Assembly: GCA_003024785.1 (NCBI GenBank)
Contig: PUQB01000001.1
Span: forward strand, 1,129,501-1,193,500
Length of the DNA stretch: 64,000 nucleotides
Direction of reading: 5' to 3'
DNA from: Selaginella tamariscina
Taxonomy: Eukaryota; Streptophyta; Lycopodiopsida; Selaginellales; Selaginellaceae
Shown: positions 37,230 to 47,599 of the stretch, in pieces
Position numbering within the stretch: the first letter of the stretch is position 1
Layout: each line of letters starts with the position of its first letter
Program-made: the position numbers and the translations under genes
The notes under the pieces: generated by a model
Databases searched by the model: none
Told to the model about the DNA's origin: nothing
What the model saw: only the letters and a program-made list of their open reading frames with translations

Positions 37230-38912
37230 TGTCAAAGTTTTAACCCGAAGGCCAACACATGGTAACACGTGGTTGCCAAGTGGCCATCTAACATCATTAT
37301 TCTATATGAGCAACACTGGATCCTGTCCCAGTAAACCTAGATAGGCTCATGTCCTAACCTCGTTAAGGAGATGTGACTCAAACATACCCATGTGACAAAG
37401 TTAAGGCACGTCACTTACCTCTTGAGGAATCATCTTCATCTGGGAGTAAACCCCTTTAAAGCGATAAGGGATACCCTAAACCACGAGTTGGACATTGAAC
37501 TTTCGTCCGAGCTGGAGTCTGTACAGGATACATAGGAAGATGACACGGGTTCCTTAGATGCTTTAACCCTATTGAGGGTATGTGTGGAACACACGTCTCC
37601 TTGATGGGGGTTAGGGCATGAGCTTGTCTAGGTTGAGGGTTTGAGCAGCCAAGTTACACCTTAAACTTAAGACAAGTACTTAGTGAAATCACGAGTGTGT
37701 ACCATAGGTGAACACAAGTGTTCTGTTATGCAAACTCCCTAAGGCTAGGTTTGGATAACTCTAAATACGTGACCTTGCGAGTGCCTCACGAAAGGCTCCT
37801 GCTAATGAGCTTAGGTTTAAATCCCAAGAAGAACACCCCCTAACCAAGTGTGCTAAAGCACACCTAGTTACAAGACCTAACCTCCCTTGAGCTAATGCTC
37901 AAGGCTTAACACCCTAATGCAAGCACAAGCATGCCTGTTAAGTAGAATATCCAACCCCTTGGCGACAAACCCATGACACAACCCCAAGTGTCGTTTAGCC
38001 TAGTGTTACATCTTTATGTGACATTGCCTTCCACCATGTAGGCTATCATGCCATAACCCCTTAGATTCAAGAGTTGTACCAAGTGCCACAAACATGGCTT
38101 TTAAATGCCAACTCTAGAACCCCTTAGTGAACCCTTAGGAACTGGGTAACGAAAACCTATTAGCCAAGATCCCATGCCCACAGTTGGATAAGGACACGGA
38201 TGTGCCTTGCTTAGATATGAGTGCCACCTAACTTGACGTGGAGGAAAAGGTTAGAGACATGCCTCAACCTCTGTCCCTTGGAACGTGCATTCCGACTCAT
38301 GTATTTGCCAATGTTAAGGGTAGGTTACCCCAAAGGTGAGACGTACCCTTATTGTCTGAAAGTTAGGGCGACACAACAGACAGTTGTGACACAAGCTAAA
38401 GTTTGCACTAGCAAAAGAGTAGCGAACTCAGTCATGAACCCAGAAACTCTCTTACTACATACTTTACCTTATTTATGTGATGAAGCCCCCCTTTTCCTAT
38501 ATGTATATGTAAGTGTGCTGACATGGAATTAGTTAGCCCCGTAGTTAGTTAATGAGATGAGCTTTAAACTTAACCTTACTCCTACCCCTAAACCCTACCC
38601 AAGGGGGTGGGGGTTTTAGGGCATGGGTTAGGGCACCCCAATCCTAGGGTGTTCCTAACCCTACTCAACACGTTGAACTTATTTGCATTAATCAATTAGC
38701 TTAATTGGACATTAAAATCGAGGGTGGATTTTTTAGAAGGTAACACCTAAACTTTCTTGTAAATACTTAATAACACCCGGTCGGACCATCACCAGATACT
38801 CAAGTGCACTAAGTGGGCTTATTTCTTACTACATCTAGTCCATCAACATAGTACAATAAGTAATAACAGTTAACATCCAAAGTAAAAAGAAGTCATAGTA
38901 AAAACTATGACA
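37230..38912 (-). repeat. Solo LTR of the retroelement family
   Basis: A 1683-bp solo LTR. On the plus strand it runs TGTCAAAG...ACTATGACA and is flanked by a perfect 5-bp target duplication, CCTTT (37225-37229 and 38913-38917). No internal sequence is present, so the full element was lost by LTR-LTR recombination. About 70 bp of unrelated sequence sits at about 37487-37562. It is followed by an inverted copy (about 37575-37633) of an LTR segment. Confidence 0.95.
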
Positions 38913-40070
38913 CCTTTACAGTTTTTATCTGGTGAATTTATCCTTAAGTTGGATTTAATTATTTAATAATATTTAACTAAAATTTATTTTTAGTTTAGTG
39001 AGTTTATCCTCGAGTTGCCTTTTAAGTTTATCCTCAAGTTGCCTTTTAAGTTTATCCATGCATGAGCTTAACTATTTAATCATCTTTAATTTAATGAATT
39101 TATTCTTAAGTTAGACCCTTAACCCCTTTAACTTAATGAGTTCTTTAACATGGTGAGTTTATCCTTAAGTACCTATGCAATGAATAGCTTAGTAGCAAGG
39201 TTGACGCAAATGGATTTTCATGAATAAGTTCTCGGTTTGTGAATGCGTTCTCGAATGTTCTCAAAATCTTGCAAAAGTGTTCTTTGGTAACAAATTTTTT
39301 TAATATTTAAAATATTTTAGCGTATTTAAATATTAAAATGTTGAGATTTTAAAATATTTAAATTACATATTTAAAATTAAACCAAATAAAACAAAAATTT
39401 AAAAAAAAACTAATAAATGCCCCAAATGCCCAGTAGATGCCTTTTTTGGGAAACAAATTGACAAATTGGGCAAACACATTAGCAAACACCCACAAAAACA
39501 TATGAACACGTTCTCTGGTAACACTGTCTGGTAGTGTCACATGAGTTTAAGTTTTAAAATGATCATTTAGATAAAGATTTAGGATAGTTATTGATGAGAG
39601 TGTTGATGACACACATTCATGATTTAGAATAAGATTTAAGATATACCTTTAATATAATTGTTAAATTAAACCCTTAATCTATCTTTTTAATCTAGTTGTT
39701 ATTTTTAACCTAATGAATGTTCCTTAATTTACCCATACTTAAGTTTAACTATTTAATCACCCTTAACTTAAATTTATTCTTTCCTTAACCCAATTGTTAT
39801 TCTTAATCTAGATTATATTTAAAATTAATCTAGTGTTAGGGAAACCCACTCTAGGCTGGTGTTATTGCTCAATGGGTTCTCCATTGAGTCTCCCAACCAA
39901 ACAACAAAGTTTATTTTAAGTTCCATCTTTAACTTAGTTATTATCCTTAAATTGGTGAGTGTATCCTTAAGTTGGACTTAATTATTTAATGACTCTTAAC
40001 TAAGTAAGTATTCTTAATTTAATGGGTAAGGTTTACTTATGGCTTGGTTTAACTATTTAATAATTTTTAA
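38913..40070. repeat. Degenerate AT-rich repeat array, right part
   Basis: Continuation of the array at 37021-37229. Units resemble TTTATCCTTAAGTTG followed by TTTAACTATTTAATCA. Two adjacent near-identical units, AAGTTTATCCTCGAGTTGCC type, lie at about 39000-39055. No coding is visible. Confidence 0.65.
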
Positions 40071-40142
40071 GAGGCAATTCACATGTGCCCTCACCCTTAT
40101 GAATCATATATAACATTTTACCTTCACTTTCCTAAGGGTATT
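40071..40142 (+). mobile_element. Terminal piece of a Harbinger-like element, split by an LTR element
   Basis: TAA then GAGGCAATTCACATGTGCCC is nearly identical to the right end of the Harbinger element at 63107 read inward. Seventy-two bases in, the LTR element at 40143 interrupts it. After the LTR element, from 47287, the sequence (TTTTTGCCATGTGTTTC) again resembles the Harbinger subterminal region (TTTTTGCCACGTGTC). Confidence 0.65.
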
Positions 40143-41795
40143 TGTCAAAGTTTTAACCCAAAGGGCCAACACGTGGCAACACGTGGCTGCCAGGTGGCCA
40201 TTTGGCGTCATCACCCTATGTGAGCAACGCTAAGTTTCCCAGAACAACCCCAACGACCCTAGGGTTAGACTCTAATGCCCAAGGGACAAGAGACTTAGGG
40301 TTTAGTCTCCTAGTTGACTTAGGGTCTTGCCCTAGAAGACCTAGACAGGCTCATGCCCTAACCCCCATCAAGGAGACATGCGTTCCACACATACCCCTAG
40401 ACAGAGCTAAGGCATTGTCACTTACCCTTGAGGAATCACCCTCATCCGGGAGTACAACCCCTTTAGGGCGACAAGGGGTACCCTGAACCACGACTAACCC
40501 CTAAGGGTTTGAGTGGCCAAGTTATACCCTAGACCTAGGGCTAGTACTTTGTAAGGACACGAGTGTGCGCCATAGGCGGACACGAGTGTTCTGCTAAGCA
40601 AACCCTAAGGCTAGGTTTTGGATAACCCTAAGCACATGACCTTGCGAGTGCCTCACGAAAGGGCTCCTGCTAATATGTTTAGGTTGTTCAACCCTTGAAT
40701 TTCAAGGAGAACACTCCCCTAGCCAAGTGTGCCAAAGCACACCTAGTTATGAGACCTAGCCTCCCTTGAGCGGATGCCCAAGGCTTAACCCTAGTGCAAG
40801 CACAAGCATGTCTGTTTGCTAAAGTATCTAATCCCTTGGCGACAAGCCCATGACATAACCCCAAAGGGCGTGCCTCAAGCGTTGTACCATGTGACGTTTA
40901 GCCCAGTGTCACATCTCCATGTGACACTGCCTTCCCCGACGTGGGCTATCATGCCATAGCCCTTAGATTCGAGAGTTGCACCAAGTGCCACAAACGTGGC
41001 TCCTAAATGCCGACTCTAGAACCCCTCAATGAACCCTCAGGAACCAAGTAACATGAACCTGTCAAACAAGATCCCACCCACAGTTGGACAAGGACACGGA
41101 TGTGCCTTGCTTGGCCGTGAGTGCTACACCTAGCTTGACGTGGAGGAGGAGGCTGGAGACAAGCCTCAACCTCTGCCTCTTGGAACGTGCATTCCGACAA
41201 GACCTCCCAGGCATGGATTCGCCAACGTTAAGGGTAAGCTACCCCGAAGGTGGGACGTACCCCTGGCATCTGGAAGTTAGGGCGGCACAACAGAGGGTTG
41301 TGCCTTGACGACACAAGCTAGAGCTTGCACCGGGAGAAGAGTAACGAGCTCAGTCATGAACCCAGGAACCCTCACTCCTATATACTACCTTATTTATGTG
41401 ACAGAGGCCCCCCCCCCTGTTTTCCTGTTTACATAAGTGGGCTAGCACTGAAATCTCATTCCCAAGGGAACATACTTGGTGAGTTATCCATCGACCCCTA
41501 AACCCTAACCTGTCAAACCTGGGGGTATTTCTAAGCATATCCGACATGCCGAACTCACCGGAACTAGCCATTAATCCAACCGGGACACGGAAAACCAAGG
41601 TAAGAGTTTTCTAGATGGAAGTGCTAGCTTCGCCAGAGTTTCTTGCAAATACCTAATGACACCGGCCGGACTATCACTAATATCCAAGTGCACTAAGCGG
41701 GCCTGTTTTTCTACACCTAGGGCTTATCAACATAGTACAGTAGGTAACAACAGTCAACGTCCAAAGTAAAGGGAGTCATAGTAAAAACTATGACA
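40143..41795 (-). repeat. 3' LTR of the LARD element
   Basis: TGTCAAAG...ACTATGACA on the plus strand, 1653 bp. It lacks an 80-bp segment present in the other LTR near 45700-45790. The segment lies between direct repeats (CTTAGGGTTTAG), so it was probably lost by slippage or recombination. Confidence 0.95.
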
Positions 41796-41809
41796 CACTC
41801 CCCGCCTTT
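41796..41809 (-). promoter_or_regulatory. Polypurine tract of the LARD element
   Basis: CACTCCCCGCCTTT on the plus strand reads AAAGGCGGGGAGTG on the element strand and directly abuts the 3' LTR. Confidence 0.85.
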
Positions 41810-44800
41810 GAAAATGTCAACGTCCTCGTTGACGTCCAACTCCAAGACTAGATAATGTTAGAGAAAACTAACCAAAACTAACATATCACTCTATGCGGAG
41901 TAGCCAAAAGTTCACATAAGTTTATTACCCCCTTGCATTACGCGAAACCAAGTACTTCAGAACCGTCGTTCACTAAGTCGTAAACCTAGCTGCCGGAGGC
42001 ACCACCTGCGACATGAAGTCACTTGGAGACCTTTTGCACGTCTGCAAAGTCTGTCACCCGACACACACAACACAATGGTTAATTTCTTTACTTAACTAGA
42101 ATTTATATTGGAGGCCTCTAGTTAGTGTTGTTGCCGGCCCCTTGGTTAACAAGAAATAAAGACTTGCTTTATTCCTTAATATTAAATGCTGTTGACGACC
42201 TCTGTCGTCTAACACACAACAAGCACTTCTCAAATGCTTGACCAAACACCTTCGCATTTCTTTTGATTTTCCAATGGTCCCACATTCACATGTTACGATA
42301 TTATAGCTTACATCTCTGCATCCCTCGGTGCTTCTCATTACCCCTTTTCATAAGGGTCTGCTACTATACCTATCTCTCATTAGTATATAGCTACGCCAGA
42401 CTAAGTATGAGACTTTTATCGGAATCAAGCTCTTTTCCGATATAAGAGTACAAGTCGTAAAACCCTGTTCTTTGTAAACATGTCAATCTGGCCAGAGGCG
42501 ATCAAGAGGCGCATGGCTGTACACATGTATACAACAAGGTCTTGCCAATCTACCAACTGCCATTCACTTGGTGTGTTATTAACATAAATTTATTCCCGAT
42601 AGGAATCAAATTCAGTCAAATCCGCGACCAAGTGTGATAGCCTTACCATTTGTCCTTTGCAACCATCTTTGTACTCTTTCATAACACCGACCAGTTCAGG
42701 GACCAGATAAGCTAACATACCTTTCTTACAAACCAATGTGGAAACCAGGAAATTCAACCCATCTCTAGTGCCTCAATCGACAACCTTTAGATAACACGCT
42801 CTTAATTGTCATCTCATTGTACTCATTCCAAAGAGCACATCATACTAGATGCCGTTCAATACTTCCTAACTTTTATCTCACTAAGTTCAAAATACCATTT
42901 AAGACTTAGTTTCCACGATAAGAGTCTCTCTGAATTCAGAATACTGCACGCTCCATAACATTATATTTATTTCCAACTCTTAAACTGATTTCGTAAATGT
43001 TTCTCAACACTATACCGAAGTATAGCATTTTCACTAATTGAAGCAACTAGTTTTTGATAAACATCTTTTAAAACTAATCCTTATTCTATAAATAGTCGCA
43101 ATTTCGATATTGATACTTTGAATGGATAATGATCGTTTTAACGTTCAAATCCTAAGTTTATCAACTAGTTGTTATACTAGTGATATAAACTTACAATCAT
43201 ATCAATTTATCAAAATGCTACAACTACATTATAGATATGGTTTAGTTTACATGAACCGAACTTCAATTTTTATATAATGTTATGACAGTATTTCGAGGAA
43301 CTTTGTTCAGAGACTAAGAGGAATCATGAACTAGTGTCTGGTTCATCTAACTGATTTAGTAAGATATCAACCTCCACATAAATGTTATCATAACACTGAA
43401 GTGTTATATCAACTTCATGTTTCCGTCATACCTTATAATTCAATAGATCTCCCCAAACATGAATAAGATATCTAGTTCAGTATGTCGAACTAAGATACAT
43501 TATTCATTCTAGACACCTAATAATCCTACATTGCCCCTCAAGCAATGTATTGAGAAATACCTCATTTCTTAACTAACTTGAAAACACGTTTCAAGTTATA
43601 ACACTAAGGTAGTGCCTTACCAAAGTGTTGAACTCAATCCGCTTGAGTCTTTATATTTCATGATTATGGCCACCTCATGTGATCATAACCAAGTCTTAAT
43701 ATTGAGCGCTCCAAACTCAATATTCAAGAGATACCATACTATACTTTGATAAGTCATTTATAGTCAATCTTAAAAGACTGTCATAAATACTTTCAAAGTT
43801 TAAGATATGAATATCTCAAGGAATGAGGTGATAGGAAACCTCATATTTTTGTACCGAATATTGGACTATACGTTATGGCATTGTATCACAATATCAAGAA
43901 GGGAGACCATCTTCTTGAATTAATCCCGCTATTTCACTTTTTAAGAATATTGAACCAAGGTCAAGAAACACCATCAAACCTTGAGATAGAACCAAAGACT
44001 AACCCAAGGAATATAATCAAACCTTGAGTCAAGAATAGTTCTAATTTTCAATATTCTAAAGAACTGAAGATACCTACTTTATAAGTTCTTTGAGTCCCCA
44101 CATTTGCGACCATGATGCAAAATCAAGAAACCGTCTTTTGAATAATCGTATTCGACTCTAAAATGAAATCGTTATTGAAAAACAATACCAACTTCTGATC
44201 CTCATCGAATACAAACTATCTTAAGGAGGTACATGCACTTAAATCTCCCAAAATGTATACCCGACTTGTTATTGACTCATTGATAGTTCTCAACATAAGT
44301 TATCAAACTAAGCAAGTTTCTTTACTTAGTTAATAAGCAAACTGGAGAACCTTAAATCATGCTCTTCTTAACCAAGGAATCACCCTTGTTCAAGAGCTTA
44401 TGCTCACATTGTAAACAACGTTATAAATTTCAATATTAAAGAGTTAATAATGAAAATGTGCAAGTGTGCGCCGAACGCCTTCACTATGCAAGTCCTTCAT
44501 TATTCAGTAAACTGAAAATGTAAACGTATGTTTCTAACATTTCTCTTTTTGATAGATCATGCCATCTATCCCATTTTTATGATCCCACATGAGATAACTT
44601 CATAATCAAGTTAGTCGAGCTAGCTAACTTGAATACAAAGTGCGCGCCTACAACCAACTAAGGTTTTAAGTTGTACTTTATTCAAATCAGACGACTTGAA
44701 CTTAGTAAACTATTTCACCTAATGTTACTTGCAGCTAGCGTCATCAAAGTATTACATCCATCGGACAATACTTTGATTACATTGGATCTTTGAACCAACT

Positions 44801-45523
44801 GCTTAACATATTCATCATATGTTAATATTCGACATTTCGTTGTATTATAAGTTCATCACTATAGTTTGCTTCTAGAGTTACACTCTCGGAAACATGCACT
44901 ATAATAAGAGCTTATTTTACACTTTATGTCAAAATGTAATGTTCATTCTTATGTTTGAATATGCCCCTTTTTTTTTTTTTCCGAAGTCAAAGACGCACAT
45001 TTGAACATAAGTCTTTCCCCGTTTGAACACTATTGCTGGAAACGATATTGAATCTTGACTTAAGCCAAAACTCAATGGACATAGCCACATTCTCAAATCA
45101 TGTGTTATCCCAAATTCAAACACCTTAAAGAAAAAAAAAAATTTTCAATAATGTGTAGAATAGGATATCACAAAGCCATCTCACAAGACTTAGTTTGTAA
45201 GCCAGAACAAACTAACATGCCTTGTCTTGTGGAAGTAAATGGTAAAGTAACCCGGACAACCTTAAGGTCAAGTAACCTAGAAAAAACGTAACCTGGCATG
45301 CAACTTGGAAGTTGCCTTCCGAGTGCAACCTTCGACATTGGAGTCCATAACCCACACCCACTTATTAAGTAGATGTTCTTTGAAGAGTTATAGATCTCAG
45401 GACCAACTATCTGCGCAGAATTCAGACATTAGCCGAAAGTGATAGAGTACTTCAAAAATTTAGAACTAACTAAACCTTGAAACACACTACAACTTTAGGC
45501 AGTCCTACTGACCACAGAGAATA

Positions 45524-45535
45524 GCTCCGATACCA
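45524..45535 (-). promoter_or_regulatory. Primer-binding site (tRNA-iMet) of the LARD element
   Basis: Element-strand TGGTATCGGAGC, 2 bp inside the 5' LTR. It differs at one base from the common plant tRNA-iMet site. Confidence 0.85.
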
Positions 45536-45537
45536 AT

Positions 45538-47281
45538 TGTCAGAGTTTTAACCCAAAGGGCCAACACGTGGCAACACGTGGCTGCCAGGTGGCCATTTGG
45601 CGTCATCACCCTATGTAAGCAACACTAAGTTTTCCAGAACAACCCCAACGACCCCTAGGGTTAGACTCTAATGCCCAAGGGACAAGAGACTTAGGGTTTA
45701 GCCTAAGTCTCCCTAGAATGTCTGCCCCCAGAACCCTTGAGGGATAACCCTAGTTGACTTAGGGTTTAGCCTAAGTCTCCTAGTTGACTTAGGGTCTTGC
45801 CCTAGAAGACCTAGACAGGCTCATGCCCTAACCCCATCAAGGAGACATGTGTTCCACACATACCCCTAGACAGAGCTAAGGCATTGTCACTTACCCCTTG
45901 AGGAATCACCCTCATCCAGGAGTACAACCCCTTTAGGGCGACAAGGGGTACCCTGAACCACGAGTGCACGCTAAGCAGCAATGGCATCAAGGCGCTGCAT
46001 AGGGCTGTCACCTGCCTCTCGCGCATTGGAGCGGAGTGTGCGCCGTAGGCGGACACAAGTGTTCTGCTAAGTAAACTCCCTAAGGCTAGGTTTTGGATAA
46101 CCCTAAGCACATGACCTTGCGAGTGCCTCATGAAAGGGCTCCTGCTAATATGTTTAGGTTGTTCAACCCTTGAATTTCAAGGAGAACACTCCCCTAGCCA
46201 AGTGTGCCAAAGCACACCTAGTTATGAGACCTAGCCTCCCTTGAGCGGATGCCCAAGGCTTAGCACCCTAGTGCAAGCACAAGCATGTATGTTTGCTAAA
46301 GTATCCAATCCCTTGGCGACAAGCCCATGACATAACCCCAAAGGGCGTGCCTCAGGCGTTGTACCATGTGACGTTTAGCCCAGTGTCACATCTCCATGTG
46401 ACACTGCCTTCCCCAACGTCGGCTATCATGCCATAGCCCTTAGATTCGAGAGTTGCACCAAGTGCCACAAACGTGGCTCCTAAATGCCGACTCTAGAACC
46501 CCTCAATGAACCCTCAGGAACCAAGTAACATGAACCTGTCAAACAAGGTCTCACGCCCACAGTTGGACAAGGACACAGACGTGCCTTGCTTGGCCGTGAG
46601 TGCTACACCTAGCTTGACATGGAGGAGAAGGCTGGAGACAAGCCTCAACCTCTGCCTCTTGGAATGTGCATTCCGGCAAGACCTCCCAGGCATGGATTCG
46701 CCAATGTTAAGGGTAAGCTACCCCGAAGGTGGGACGTACCCCTAGCAACTGGAAGTTAGGGCGGCACAACAGAGGGTTGTGCCTTGACGACACAAGCTAG
46801 AGCTTGCACCGGGAGAAGAGTAACGAGCTCAGTCATGAACCCAGGAACCCTCACTCCTACATACTACCTTATTTATGTGATAGAGGCCCCCCCCCTGTTT
46901 TCCTGTTTACATAAGTGGGCTAGCACTGAATTCTCATTCCCAAAGGGAACATACTTGGTGAGTTATCCATCGACCCCTAAACCCTAACCTGTCAAACTTG
47001 GGGGTATTTCTAAGCATATCCAACATGCCGAACTCACTGGAACCAGCCATTAATCCAACCGGGACACGAAAAACCAAGGTAAGAGTTTTCTAGATGGAAG
47101 TGCTAGCTTCGCCCAGAGTTTCTTGCAAATACCTAATAACACCCGGCCGGACCATCACTAGATATCCAAGTGCACTAAGCGGACCTGTTTCTTCTACACC
47201 TAGGGCTTATCAACATAGTACAGTAGGTAACAACAGTCAACGTCCAAAGTAAAGAGTCGAGTCATAGTAAAAACTATGACA
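45538..47281 (-). repeat. 5' LTR of the LARD element
   Basis: TGTCAGAG...ACTATGACA, 1744 bp. About 68 bp at 45965-46033 are unrelated to the corresponding part of the 3' LTR. One frame of that block reads like a leucine-rich protein fragment. Confidence 0.95.
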
Positions 47282-47599
47282 GTATTGAGGCCAAGATTCT
47301 AATAAGACTAGATTTATCATGCCATGTGTTTTTTTGCCATGTGTTTCATTAATATAGGTTAAATAAATATTTTTAATTTTATTTATTTTATATAAATGAA
47401 TTTTAATATAGTTAGCTTACAATTTTAGTTTATACTTATTTTAGTTTAAAAACAAAGTTTATTAAATTTAAGTTATACTATGAAGGTAAAAGGGTAACCC
47501 TCACCCTCAAGGTCATATTCTAAGGCATTACCTTTTCGGGTCATGTCTACCCAATTGTATGATGTGATTTTGGGTTTTAATTGAATGCATGATGAGGGA

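Larger units (their letters stand above)
40143..47281 (-). mobile_element. Complete non-autonomous LTR retrotransposon (LARD-type)
   Basis: A 7139-bp element with a perfect 5-bp target duplication, GTATT (40138-40142 and 47282-47286). The LTRs are 40143-41795 and 45538-47281. Read on the minus strand, the 5' LTR is followed after 2 bp by TGGTATCGGAGC (45524-45535). This is the initiator-Met tRNA primer-binding site (TGGTATCAGAGC) with one change. The 3' LTR is preceded by the purine tract AAAGGCGGGGAGTG. The 3.74-kb internal region has no ORF with gag or pol features, so mobilisation would need a partner. The LTRs differ by point changes and two length blocks, so the insertion is not very recent. 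Confidence 0.95.
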
